NCBI GenBank assembly: GCA_038049695.1
Contig: CP142453.1
Location: forward strand, 22,980,001-23,044,000
Reading direction: 5' to 3'
Length of the DNA: 64,000 nucleotides
From: Cinnamomum chago
Lineage: Eukaryota > Streptophyta > Magnoliopsida > Laurales > Lauraceae
The position numbers and the translations under genes are program-made. Under the pieces are notes generated by a model that saw nothing but the letters and a program-made list of their open reading frames with translations, did not search any database and was not told where the DNA came from. This document shows positions 40,282 through 51,872 of the stretch, in pieces (position 1 is the first letter of the stretch; every line of letters begins with the position of its first letter).

Positions 40282-40358
<77 letters not shown>

Positions 40359-41831
40359 GGGGTCAGGATTTTATTGTGGAGGGCAAATAATGTTTGTAAC
40401 TGCTTTGTCGTACTTCCTTTTCCATAAAGAATGAATAAAAAAAGAAATTATTCATCCAACAATTATCGAATGTCTATATCGATGTATGTGACCCAGCAAT
40501 TATTCATCCACTGATCTTTTATTTGATTACGTAGTTGACAAGTTTGTCCATTTAATTTTTACATAATAACAAATTTCTTTCTAGATATACCAATCTCTGT
40601 CTAAGGATCTAATTGAAACAACTTTATTTCAAACATATAAGATTTGGCAAACAGGTTATTTCTAATAGATAGATTATTCATAAAAATAAAAGCATGAGAT
40701 GGTTATTTGTTAAAATGTGGATGGGGTCCCGTGTAAATTTCACGATCCTTATACATCCTCGTAGCTGTGATTCTCCCTCTTACAATCAGTGGTATATAAA
40801 GATCACCTTTTCTTCTCTTAAGAGAGAGATGTCAACAAGATGTTTTAAATAGGGTAAGAGCAATGTCTATAGTATGGGAAGAAGCACCTTCAAAAGTTAT
40901 ATCCCCATCAATCCTTAATATCATATATATATTTTGAATGGTATCCTCAATATCATTTTATAATAAAGGAAAATGTGTATTCTCCAATGTGACACTGTTG
41001 CAAGTCCAAGCATTAGATAAATCTACCCTACTAGCATGCATTGGAAAAGGGTCAAAAACATTTACACCTCTTTCCACCTTGTCATCTTTTTTTCTCTCTC
41101 CTGCTTTCTTCCCTGTGGTTTTCTTCACTTTGACATGACACAAATAGTTGAGGGGCAATTTTCTCCTTCTTTCTTCTGTTCTTTATGCCTTCTCTACACT
41201 TAACAAGGAGATAAACAGTTGAGATGAGATTTTTTTTGGGTGGCTGTGAGTGGGTGTTGTGGGGTATGGAATTCCCCCCCTCGATGCACCCTCCCTCCAT
41301 CATTGATGAGAACTACCCATGCCACATCTCTTGCCTGGAGTCTCGGGTGCGACAACCGCTGCCATATAGTCAATGATAGCTGTTGCCTTCTTGTAGACAA
41401 AGGAGAAAGTGAGAAGTGTCTTTGGCTCTTGATAGAGTCTCCTATCCGATTGGTTGCAGAACAGAGGATCTAACTGCTTCTGCCAATTGGAACTCCAGAG
41501 AAGCGATACAAAGAGTTTGGTCCTAAAGCTGTTATAGTAAGGGGCTTCTCTCCCGATTTCTCGCGGTCCTCTACTCTGATGAAGACATTGAATCACTAAA
41601 GTGGACTTCTTTCAAACTTCTTTCGATTATTCAAAGCAAAATTGAGTTAGCATCATCAAGGCTCATGCTACTGATTTCTGAGGTGCTCTAACTAGGAATC
41701 TAGACGAAGTTCTCACTTCAACGAAGTCTTCAAAAGAGGGGTGGGGTACTTGATATGAATTTCTTGTCGGTTGCAGAAAACCAGAAAGAGTGATAAATCT
41801 CTCTAGGTTGCTATCAGTTGCAGAAATCAAG

Positions 41832-41899
<68 letters not shown>

Positions 41900-44800
41900 C
41901 AAACTAGATTGCCATAAAGACCCCCGTCTCGCGCGGCGGGGGAGTTTAGGTTTTGTGTGATATTTGTTCCCTAGGATTTGCGAGTGAGGCTACCAAAACT
42001 CTTATCACTTAAAAATGATCATTTAGCGGAATCTTACATCTTGTTGCGACCTGAAGTCCCGAGCCCTAGGATTCTGTGTTGCTACACAAATGTATTTGTG
42101 GTCCTATAATACGAAATTAGACGATATATATCAACCTAACCAAAAGAATAGAGCATGGCAAGAAAATAGGATACTTCAATCCCATAGCATGTTAAAGTTC
42201 TATATACAAAAGTGCATTAATTACAACCCAAAAATAAAGGCCAACAAAGGCTAGTACAAAAGTATCAAAAGCCAAAATATAACTATCCCCAAAATGTGTT
42301 AATGTAGCTTCTAGTGCCAATCCCGATGTTTGCATTACATCAGTGACACTCCATTACCTAAAGCCTTGTGGAGTCTCTTTGACCTCCTCAACCTCCTACT
42401 CACTGGCAATGGAGTCGTCTCCTACAACGCCAAGAGTAATACCATCATACTATGAATATTCTTTAGCAAGTAGACAATCCATAATTAGGGACTCATATAA
42501 AACATGACGATTATAAGGATATGCATGGTAAAACTAGCAATGTGTAACATGCATGAATACAAGTTGTAGGAAAAGCGTAAAGTACGGACGCATGAACATA
42601 CATAAATATAGACTATGCGGCAAGTGCAACATAAACAATCAATGCACATGAGTACCATAACATGCAAAATGCGATAATGAACTAGCTATAGACATGATGC
42701 AAACAAGAATCATGACTAACAGACTCTGCATATGCATGAGAATGACATGCGTAAACCATGTGCAAGGAATGTAACTCTGGTACCCAGCCCATGGGGCCCC
42801 TTCCTATAGTTTTTTTTTTTTTTCATGAAACATGGTACTTGAATGAGTTGGCAAACATAATTACATAGAACATGAAATGAGCATGAGTATGAGAAACATG
42901 AAATGTGGCATGAACATGTGAGTACTTAAATGCGATCCAATTCCTTCATACTTGACCTACCCTAAAATGGGCAGCATCTCGGTATGCTGGAGTTGGCCCA
43001 AAATGGGTAGAAGAGGGTTGGACTTGATCAACTTGGAAGGGTGCATTGCATGAATCCGAGCCACACCAACGAGCATACCATGGGTCCTGCCAAGTTATAG
43101 GTGAAAGCAGGGCATGTGAATGCTCGCTAAGCCACAAAACCAACTTAATTAGAACAGTTTAGACTCCTCAATGTGGCTCGGGATTAGCTAGGGACAGGGG
43201 TTTTACCCATGAGTCTCTATTTCCAAGAGTTATGGTTTGGACCCTTCGTAATACCCATCTATCCTCCTGCGAATCCATAATCACATCCAGATGTCAATGT
43301 CCCTCAAACAAAGATTACTTAAGTTCATTTATGCCAATGATGTAGGTATCTTAACTAAACTGGGCATGATGACATGATATCCCAACCTAAGGTATGGTTG
43401 TCATCCATATATAGGCACCAGGCCATTCATCTTTATGTAGCCAACTAAGGTCACGGGATCTTATTTGTTCGTAGCAGATCACTACCTTGGTGCTCTGATG
43501 GTGGTCGACAACTAAGGTCCCATGCTTGCATACCCATGACGTAGCGTTGTACCACACATGCATCCGAACATCCTGTAAGTGAGGTTAGCTCAAACATCAC
43601 CTACTCTTAGTCTCATACTCGATCTTCATTGGTGAGTCCGGGGTTTAAGTCCACATCCTACTTAAGGTCCATGTACCTACTGGTGATAAATAACAACGGT
43701 ACGTGGGTCACGCTTTGCGTTGAGCTCAATGGGGGTGCACGCCCTTGCTGGTGGTGTGGGGGCAACGCCTCTGACCTAAAAATAGTTTCGGGGTTCTCTT
43801 CTATTGCCTATGGTTCATGCGTGAAAGACTGGAGTTTTGGTCCACTAAACGGTTGGGGAGTGAGGCCTACAGTGCTCTACAACATAGTGGCTTAAGGGAC
43901 AAGTCCAAAAATACAGGAAAAGGGGTCAACAGGTCAGTTGGCTGTTCGATGAAACCACCAGCCGATTGCTCTTATCAGTCGATGGGTGGCCATGGCCAAC
44001 CGTCAACAGCTTAGCCAATCGACAATTGGCTTTATAGGCCACCTGCCAACCGGCTCTGGGGCGAACCTCCGAACAATGCCAAGACTATTCAGATTTTGAG
44101 AATTCTCTTCTCAGCTTCATATCCGAGAGTCCTAAGCATGTTCCTAAGGTTCTGAAATACATTAACAAGTCCCCGTTTTAGCATGCCATGTTCTAACATA
44201 CAATTTGAGCTTAAAAAGAACCCTAACATATACAACGCACCAAAAATAAACTACTAAGCATGCTTGCAATTGTAAACATGGATTGTCACTTGGTTGAAGC
44301 TCATAAATTACCACAAGCTCCTTGAATTTCAAGGGCTATGGCTGAGCCACTCTCTTTCCCCAATGTCCCCAATCCAGACCCAAAATCCTACAAAAATTGA
44401 AAAACGGCGAAAGGTTTGGCCCAACATCTTGCATGTCGGGATCTAGGGTGGGAAAATGGTCCTAAACTCGAATGTAGAAGATAGGAAACAAAGCTTACCT
44501 CTTGGTGACCTTACGGCGACGTGATGCAGCAGCACCAGTCTCCTTGAGATACACTCATGGGCCACATGTGGGACCCATGAAATTCTGATTTTAAAATTAT
44601 TATTAGCTTTAATTTTAGCAAAGATTGTAATTAGGATTAGTTTCTAATTTGGATAGGATTATTATTTTGTTTCCTAGTTTGATTAGGATTGATTTTTTGG
44701 GCCCTAAGTTTCTTTTATTTTATATACGGCATTGTAGAGATTAATAATTTCATATTTGAGTTAATAGAATTTTCCCTTTGTGGGTTTATCGTCGGAGAGT

Positions 44801-47800
44801 GTTCTTCTACGTGTGATTGTTCCTGTGGGAACCCTAATTGTGCTTTGGCACTTGCGATCCTATCCCTAGGATTGCATCAAGAAGGAATCCTTGCCAATGG
44901 AGGTCGCTGAGCTTGGGTTAGATGGAAAATGGTATGACCAAGATCGTGGGGTGTGGAGAACGAATGATGCGGAGTTGTGTACTAGATGTGGGGCGTGCAG
45001 AGAAAGATGACATGTACTTGGGATAGGTAGGGATTCCACCCGAAGTTTCTAAGGCCTCATGCCCATGGCTTCGCGCCATTCCCTTCCATGGTAGATGTAG
45101 ATATTGCTGAGAGCAAAACTCAAGCTTGGTTTTCTTTCGTTTATCAAATCTACTGCGAAAGAGGCATTACAATACTTTATATAAGAGAAAACTAAACCCG
45201 GATCTAATCTAGACCATCCAAACACATCGATGGCCATATTTAAAACATCCACTTAAATAACTTATAATATAATTAAAATTCTAAGTAAAATAAAAACATA
45301 TAACTAAGAGGTGGGCTAGGTCCAATGGTGGGTCGACCCATGGGGACCACGAGTCTGTCCTGCATCAATGAATTCTATGGACTAGAATTCAAATTTGGTC
45401 AAAAAAAGGAAGGAGAGCAAGTCAAAGCACCAGTGGAATGGGTGTGGGTCAGCTGACTTGGAGCATAAATGAAAAAGGAGGAAGAAGAAAGAACGGTGGC
45501 TGCTCTTTTATAAAATTCACAAGTTTCGAAAATGATTCTCACTGAAAACTGGGTTTGAGATGTCAGATGGGTTTGGGCCATTAATGAGAGTCACTTGAAT
45601 TAATTTAAGCAATCCAACCAGCCAAAATTTGACCTATTTTTGGAAATACCCAAAATACCTCTCACAATACCCAAATGACAATTCTATCCTTTCTATGCGG
45701 AACTCAAGCTAATCGCACCCAAATCACTGCTCTAACAATAAAACCAACCTATTTAGCCCTGTAAGCAAGATTAATTATCGCTAATCATGATTAAGTAGGG
45801 ACAAAGGTCTGAAGGTGGAAGTTAATTTGATGAGGTTTGAAGTTTTCTATGAGTGAGGTTTTTCAAAGTAGGAAAAGAGAAGGGGGCACTATGTTAGCAG
45901 CCATGTCGCATGCCACATCATCTAGACAGCCACATCCACATATTCACCAAGTCTCTCAGTCTTATCTTGTTGTCAAGCTGGGTGATCCATATGCTTCTAG
46001 GAGAAATCACAACATATTTGATCTAGTAGGCCATGGCTCTGAAAGACTCAAAAAGCAGAAAGCGACAAAGATGGTGACTATCATTAACAATAATGGACAT
46101 TCTCGTAAGACATCAATCGAGAAAAGGGGTTATTACTTATATTTATTGTAAACGAATCAGAGTGATGCTCCAGAAGATGACTTCGGATCTGCAGTATCAG
46201 GTGTTCTTTTCATAGAAGTTTATGAGCTTATTTAAGTCAGGGAGAGAAAAATCGATGAAGACTCCACAGTTGCTTGGAAGTGTGAATCCACGTATTTGTT
46301 AAGGTATGGCGAGTGTTAATCCTTCCAGGCTTCCACAATGTTGTGCAGTATTCAGTCTCATCGGATATCCTATGTAGCATACCATTGTCAGTTTAATCAG
46401 CAGTTTTGTTGAGTTTGTGGAGCATATGAATATTTCATCTCCTTCTCCAGTCAAGTTGCGAGACGGATTGAAGATCCATCCACAAGTGTTTAAAATCAAG
46501 CTGACAGTTCTTTGTCAAAGATGTTGCAAAAGGAAGCGAACATATGGTACTTAGTCCTAGTTGATCATAGTATCAATGTACCAGTTTGAGGGAACTGTTG
46601 AGAAACAGATGGATTTAATTGTAACTTTGGGTCATTGGGTTTATTTGTAATTTAGGGAGTAAGTCTCCTAAATTAGGATTATTTAAAATCTGAGTTGTTT
46701 TAGGCTAGAGTTGTGATGTAATTAGAGTTTTCTGTTATAGGATTAGGTTTCCTAGTTTGAGTATATGTCTTTGATTGTCCTTAATACATAGCCATTAGTC
46801 ATTCTCATTAACACAGATCGATCAATTCAGTCAAGATGTAGCCCTAAAATTACAACACAACCCTTGTGATGCTGGATGCGGCTGTTTTGGTAGGGTAGGT
46901 TCTGATTCCTGATATCCATCACTGGGATCATGGTGGTCTCATCATGGTTAATGAGGTATGTGGATTGCGGGATAAAGGCTTTCCTTTTCAGGAAGTCTAT
47001 ACTTTCTCCTTTGCTGAGGCTAAGGAGTATAGCTGCCTAAGTAAATTCTTATAACAATAATAACAACTAATTATTTTTTATGAATTTTCAATCCACAAAA
47101 GGCGTTTTGGCGTTATGTCAAGAATGGTCACTTACCTCACTGGTAAGTTGCGGCAGTTCTCACCCGGCTTGGCTGCCCAGGGTTCGAACTTCGAATGCTG
47201 GGTACGCCACCTATTCCCACTTGTGTGGGCTTTTTTCTTACTTGTGGGGGCTCCTTTCCCACTTGTGTGGCCCTTTTTTCTGCTTGTGCACCGTCTTCCC
47301 GTGCGTGCGTGTGGGCTCTCTCTTGGGTCTCCGCCCCTGGGCTGGGTTACCAAAAAAAATTGTTGTAGTTTCAGATTTTTTACTTAAACATTGAGAAATA
47401 GAGTTGTGGATCCCGTCTCAAGATGGGATTTTCTCGGTCTCATCGTTCTTCTCGGCTCTGTAGACAAACTATAATTCCGAAAATCAGTTTGAATTATTGT
47501 GGAAATCTAAGGTTCCTCCTAGGGTTATTGCTTTTGGGTTGTTAGTGTTTCGAGGCAATATTCTCAGTTTGGACAACCTCCACAAGCGTAAAGTGATGGT
47601 GGTCAATGCTTGTCCACTTTGTCTTTTTGCCGAGGAATCAGTGGATCACCTCACCTCCTTCTTCAATGTGCTATGGCCCAAGATATTTGGAATCTGCTCC
47701 TTAGTAGCTTTGACTATAGTTGGGTTCTTCCATTGTCCATTCATGACCTTTGAAGCTTGGATGTTTGGGTCAGGGTCTTTCAAAAGAAAGCTCCTATGGC

Positions 47801-49244
47801 GTGCTTCCTTTTTTGCGACTATTTGGGCTATTTGGAAAGAAAGAAACCAGAGAAGCTTTGAAGGCAAATCCTCCACTACGTCGGCTGTCTTCTATAGATT
47901 GAGAATTCATACTGCTTCATGTGTTTTGGACCTTTGGTCCTCCCATAATTTTGGGGAATGCCTATTGATGTCATCTTACGTGACTCAAGAGAGGTGACTT
48001 CTTAACTTTTTGGGGTGCTACATTTTGTCCTCTCTTCTTTTGTATAGAGTTGAGGCCTTTAGGCTTCGGGGAGCCTTTTGGTCTCCACCCCTTTCTTTTG
48101 TGTTTCTTGTTTTTGGATGGTGTTTTCCCGTCTTTTTGGTATTTTTCATTACTTTTCTATATATTTCTTTTGTATTGCCAAGCTTTTGGTTAATACAAGT
48201 TCCCATTTGAAAAAAAAGAAAAAGAGAGTTACTGCGGAGGTTTTTATTGTTACCTAGCAAGTTGCTTATATAGTTAAATTTCTTTGTTTACTTCTTTCCT
48301 GACAACCTTGTAACCATTGCCTCTAATTTTTTTCTTCCCTATGCGCGTGTTTGTTTTAAACAGGAACCTGAACCTATAGACTGGGAATATTATCGGAAGG
48401 GAATCGGCTCTCGCTTGGTGGATATGTACAAGGAGGCTTATGAGAGTATGCTAAATGCCTTACTGCCATTAGCATTTCACTTCATTATTATGCCTATCCA
48501 GTCTACAATTCTTGTTATTATATTTTTTCTTATCTTGCTAATGAGGCTTTAGATTTTTTAGTCAGCAAAGAATGGCACATTTTGTGATGAATTATGTATT
48601 TTGTCACTGATAAGAAGCACCGACATTTGTCTTGATTCCATATCTCAATGCTGGTGGCCATTTGTTTCAAATTGATTATTTATCCCTTATCATCTTCTAT
48701 ATTCTCTGCTATGTAGGCGTAGAGATTCCCAAATTCGTGGACACTGTGACACCTCAATATAAACCCAAGTTCGAAGCACTGGTGAGGATGAACCTGAATT
48801 TTATGTTCTCTTTGCATTAGGTCCTTTTCATTATTTCACTTAACCTTTCCCTGAAATGGGTTTAGTTTTGGAGATGTGCTGTTTCATGGATAATCCAAAG
48901 CTTTGGTAGTTTCTGCCTGCATATCATAGTTCTGCTTTAATTTAAATTTTGTTTGCCTATAAATTGCAGGTGGTAGAACTGAAAGAGGCAGAGGAGAAAT
49001 CTTTGAAGGAGTCGGAACGGTTGGAAAAAGAAATTGCCGAAGTTCAAGAGATGAAGGTTAGGGAAAAACCCCTATTGCTTTTATTTCAATTTTTTTTGTC
49101 CCCTTCTTTTCCATCTCTAAAGAATGTGTACCATCCCAACAGAAAAAGATTAGCACCATGACTGCAAACGAGTACTTCGAGAAGCATCCAGAACTCAAAA
49201 AGAAATTTGATGATGAAATCCGCAACGACTATTGGGGCTATTGA
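37293..49244 (+). CDS. ATPQ: Mitochondrial F1Fo-ATP synthase subunit d
   Basis: Five exons: 37293-37466, 48364-48445, 48717-48781, 48970-49056 and 49143-49244 (TGA). All are GT-AG and in frame, giving 169 residues (Arabidopsis homologue about 168). Subunit d is part of the peripheral stalk that holds F1 against rotor torque in the mitochondrial inner membrane. Hallmarks: IDWDGMAKLLVTDEARKEF and RRAFDEVNSQLQTKFSQ (exon 1), EPEPIDWEYYRKGIG (exon 2), IPKFVDTVTPQYKPKFEAL (exon 3), a charged coiled-coil VELKEAEEKSLKESERLEKE (exon 4), and YFEKHPELKKKFDDEIR with terminal WGY (exon 5). As in its relatives there is no classical presequence. The start at 37293 matches the family N-terminus MSGSGKK; the in-frame ATG at 37248 is upstream leader. 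Intron 1 is 10.9 kb and full of transposons, yet every exon is intact. Confidence 0.96.
37467..38099. other. Start of ATPQ intron 1
   Basis: Typical T-rich intron sequence with a T run at 37628-37641. Nothing else was recognised before the LINE remnant. Confidence 0.5.
38100..38549 (+). mobile_element. LINE 3' end remnant
   Basis: The frame around 38345-38395 reads ADSLAKHGVVYAYGP, the usual C-terminal end of the RNase H domain in plant LINE ORF2. A T-rich 3' UTR follows, and the element closes with a short A-rich tail near 38537-38549. It is 5'-truncated and has stops. Confidence 0.6.
38550..39295. other. ATPQ intron 1 segment
   Basis: Contains gtatccgtatccgtcc-like short repetition near 39030. 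No element was assigned. Confidence 0.4.
39402..39683 (+). repeat. 5' LTR of the intronic element
   Basis: It starts TGTTCTGAAACAGATG and ends ATTATAATA, where the 3' copy has ATTACAACA, so the terminal CA has decayed. An upstream partial copy begins TGTTGAGAAACAG at 39296. The tttataaata near 39610 is a possible LTR TATA box. Confidence 0.7.
40181..40455. repeat. 100-bp tandem duplication separated by an expanded (AG)35 tract
   Basis: A segment starting agtggcgg(a/g)g and ending aaagaaattattca occurs at about 40181-40282 and 40353-40454 with only a few differences. Copy 1 is preceded by a short AG run (about 6 units). Between the copies lies an uninterrupted AG run (about 40285-40354). It was probably duplicated by slippage or unequal exchange, followed by microsatellite expansion. 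Confidence 0.9.
41834..41897. repeat. (GA)n microsatellite, about 32 units
   Basis: A pure GA run, within the interior of the intronic LTR element. Confidence 0.95.
42042..44560 (+). mobile_element. Probable long LTR (solo or partial) of a Gypsy-type element
   Basis: The region begins TGTTGCGACCTGAAGTCCCG, which resembles the TGT-CGACC start of long Del/Tekay-class Gypsy LTRs. About 2.5 kb follows of the CATG-rich, low-coding sequence typical of such LTRs. I could not fix the right end, so this is a resemblance, not a bounded element. Further LTR-like sequence (ggattagtttctaattt, tttcctagtttgattagg) follows to about 45360. Confidence 0.35.
45361..46595. other. Interior of intronic LTR element, non-coding
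   Basis: An open frame at 45837-46151 shows no recognisable domain. A stretch around 46005-46095 (atcacaacatatttgatcta, cagaaagcgacaaagatggt) has a diverged relative near 57715-57800, so it belongs to a dispersed repeat. Confidence 0.35.
47124..47360 (+). mobile_element. tRNA-derived SINE with internally repeated body
   Basis: The head reads ttacctcactggtaagt (A-box-like) and then GGTTCGAACTT (B box, 47181-47191). The body repeats ttcccacttgtgtggg-type units three times. The tail is ggttaccaaaaaaaa (A8 at 47352-47359). Related copies lie inverted at 59579-59874 and, partially, at 61320-61405. Confidence 0.75.
47480..48222 (+). mobile_element. LINE 3' remnant with zf-RVT domain
   Basis: An open frame of 166 codons (47497-47997, open slightly further upstream) encodes the zinc-binding domain that follows reverse transcriptase in plant LINEs: WKSKVPPRVIAFGLLVFRG, ACPLCLFAEESVDHL, then ATIWAIWKERNQRSFEGKS. 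The usual second His of ESVDHLFFHC is lost (DHLTSFFN). A 3' UTR and an A-rich tail (48210-48224) follow. It is 5'-truncated, lies in the same orientation as ATPQ, and ends about 140 bp before ATPQ exon 2. Confidence 0.85.
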
Positions 49245-49343
49245 TCATTATGATCACTCTTCCATCATGTTAACTTTAGCCAAAGGACTCGACTGCTTCT
49301 GGTGGTTTTTGAGTTGGTCCTTGTTCAGGTCCTTTCATTTTCA

Positions 49344-49349
49344 AATAAA
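49344..49349 (+). other. Poly(A) signal AATAAA of ATPQ
   Basis: A canonical AATAAA 100 nt after the ATPQ stop codon, followed by a GT/T-rich stretch. This is the best candidate for directing 3' end formation. Confidence 0.6.
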
Positions 49350-49399
49350 ATGAATCGGATTTGCAATTTGATTTTGATTGATGGTTCCATCATTCAGAT

Positions 49400-51872
49400 T
49401 TTCCGCAATGTGTCTCAAGACATGGTGAAACAAATATCCAAACAGGTATAAAAGAAAAAAATGTTTGTAATAAGTGGATTTCAATTGTTGACATGCCCTG
49501 AGGGCTCATTTCCGTTAGCTTCTGCTGCTAATATGCACGACCAATGGTTGGATAGGAAGGGCTTTTTATGGATTGATGAGTACTTGTAAAGGAATTACAT
49601 TTTGATGATCATAACCTTTTGACTAGGGGCATCTCAAAGGGAACATTTGAGTGAAACCTTTTGTTTTGCATTATCATGATTAAATGGTTATGATCATCAC
49701 ACAGGTTGGACTTGATCATTTATTGATATTTTGGGCAGTGTAAATTAAACACATTAATTATCTTCTCTATTCAAGGATAGAACAAAAAATGAACGTATTC
49801 AAGAGCATATAGGAATAACATCAAGATGTGATAAATTAAGAGACATGTCTAATATAGGCTAACAATGGGTTGGTGAGAATTTTTTCCCCTTATATAGGTT
49901 GAAAGCCCCTAAAGAAAAAAGATTAGGCTGAAATGGACATAAAATTATTTAGGATGGGTATGAAGAAGTGGGATCTATTAGAGAAATTGACCTTCATGAA
50001 GGTGACTCTAGCATAGTTGGGAAAAAGGCTTTGGCGATGATAATTATCTTCTCCTGTTTTTAATTTAATCATATAAATTGGGTAACTTGTATATTGGAGG
50101 AGCATTCTTACAAGAAAGAAACCAGGGTTTTCTATCATGACCTAGAGGCATTGCTGGTAGGTAACTCATTAATTGGGCACATTTATGTCAAGTCACCAGC
50201 AGGGGCCATGCTGTACGGGTGGTCCATAGCTGAGGAAAATGACCTGCCACCAGTGGAGGCCCTTTAGCTGAACGGTACACGAGGACCAAACAAGGCCCTT
50301 GTTTAGGTCCTGAGACTTGTACTGGGGGTGGCTAGCTGTTTGGCACAAATGGTTAAATGGAAACCGCATAAGGAAGAGAGAAGTCAGTCAAAAGGATGTT
50401 TGGCACAAATGGTTAAATGGTAACCGCATGATGAAGAGAGAAGGAAGTCAAAAGGACAGACTGGATAATCAGTATAGATATAGTTCAACAGTCCTGATTC
50501 TCAAATTTTTATTTATTTTTTTCTAAACTAATGATAATGATTTGGTTGGTTTCTGCAGTCATGTGAAAAATTCAGTTGCAGAGGTTAAACTCCAGGCGAT
50601 CCTCACGTTTAGGTGCAATAAGGTGTCTACTGAGACCTTAAATTTGGTCATGGCCCATAAGCATGGTCTGAATTTTTAACAAGTGTGCCCTTCAAGCCTC
50701 ACAAATGGGCCTTAAAATTCAGACTCATTTACGAAAACAATAAAAATTAGTACTTCATTTGAGGAATCATCTATCATCTACTCACCTCATGATTTGGCAT
50801 TGAACTGAATTATATTCACTGTTGGATTGAATTTCATACTTAAAAAGAAACCATCAAACGTAGAGGCCCTTAGATATATGGTTGTTATGGTCCAATTGGA
50901 ATGATATCTTCTCTTCAAAATCTAATCTACACCTAGATCTTGTCATCGTGCTATCCCTCCATGATCGGTGCGCATCCGAGTCTGTCCCACAAGGGACTCA
51001 CATTTTTACGTAATAGAAATCATGGGGAGGTAACTCTAGGGTGAATCCCCCTCCTCCCACCCTATACCTCCTAAATTTAGGTTACTTTAAATTATTCTCA
51101 CACTTGGATTGAATTTCATAAAATATGCTACTTGAGAAGCTCTTACTTCAGATTTAAGGTCCCTGAGTCAATGGTTGTGATGATCTTAATTGAGATGATT
51201 TTTACAAAAAATCATATCCACAGTGAGACTTTTCCATCACACTAATTTCCCATCATAAACATGCATTCAAGTGGATCCACAAGGGACTAAAGTTTTACCT
51301 CTTAGCAGTATATACTATATTATAACTTCATGCACAAAACTTAGGCCAAAGTTTGTATAGAAAACTTGGTTGACCTGTGAGGTTACATGATTGAATTCTG
51401 CCTAATAGATTGGATGACATAAAAAAAAAAAATGCATATTTTTAAATTTCTTATAAAAACTGAGGAATTAGTATCAACTTCACCTTATCTTACCCCCCAT
51501 GAGGCAGATTTGATTTCACATGTGATAAAACTGTGCATAAAGTAAGTACAGACAGGTTAACGTCGAATTTATCCAAAACCCACTCGCTGCCAAGTGCCAA
51601 CCCCAATTGCATTCAAATGTGCCCTGCCCTGTGAATCCACATGGGAAAGATTCACCTGCTTTTGCTCCTGGTATATTCGTACATCACCAACCGACAAACC
51701 AAAAGGCCCCCATCACATGCAACACCAATCATCGCACGAGTTCATGCCAAAAGAACGTCACACAAGCGTCCGAAAGCGAACACACAAACATCCAAAGAAA
51801 ACCATCAATTCACACGTCTCTTTTCCATACAATTTCTTTCTAGTTTTCACAAACATGACAAGAGACAGAAAT
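49400..51872. other. Intergenic DNA between ATPQ and the MYB gene
   Basis: Both genes point toward this interval, so it contains the two 3' ends. Apart from a 60-bp tandem duplication it shows no recognisable gene or element. Confidence 0.5.
50339..50458. repeat. Two perfectly phased 60-bp tandem copies
   Basis: Copies 50339-50398 and 50399-50458 both start tttggcacaaatggttaaat and differ at about 7 of 60 positions. The offset of exactly 60 keeps the frame open across both, but there is no other sign of coding. Confidence 0.9.

Larger units (their letters stand above)
39402..46857 (+). mobile_element. Decayed LTR retrotransposon inside ATPQ intron 1
   Basis: The 5' LTR is 39402-39683 and the 3' LTR 46596-46857; both contain the shared string tcaagatgtagccctaaaat near their ends. 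A PBS TGGTATCAGAGC (39684-39695), complementary to the tRNA-iMet 3' end, directly follows the 5' LTR. A purine-rich stretch gtttgagggaa (46584-46594) precedes the 3' LTR. About 106 bp of LTR-like sequence is duplicated just upstream (39296-39401). No gag or pol domain is recognisable in the 6.9 kb interior, which holds microsatellites and other LTR-like sequence. The flanks (39397-39401 gcacc, 46858-46862 caacc) are only a weak target-duplication match. Old and dead, or non-autonomous. Confidence 0.7.

Noticed and set aside
41663..41902. Ser-Leu repeat protein frame
   Set aside because: It is the translation of a GA microsatellite.
45837..46151. Gag or integrase of the intronic LTR element
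   Set aside because: The position before the 3' LTR fits, but no zinc finger, catalytic motif or other domain is visible.
47181..47191. Possible tRNA gene (GGTTCGAA T-loop)
   Set aside because: No acceptor stem or anticodon arm can be paired; the A and B boxes with a tail and body fit a SINE.
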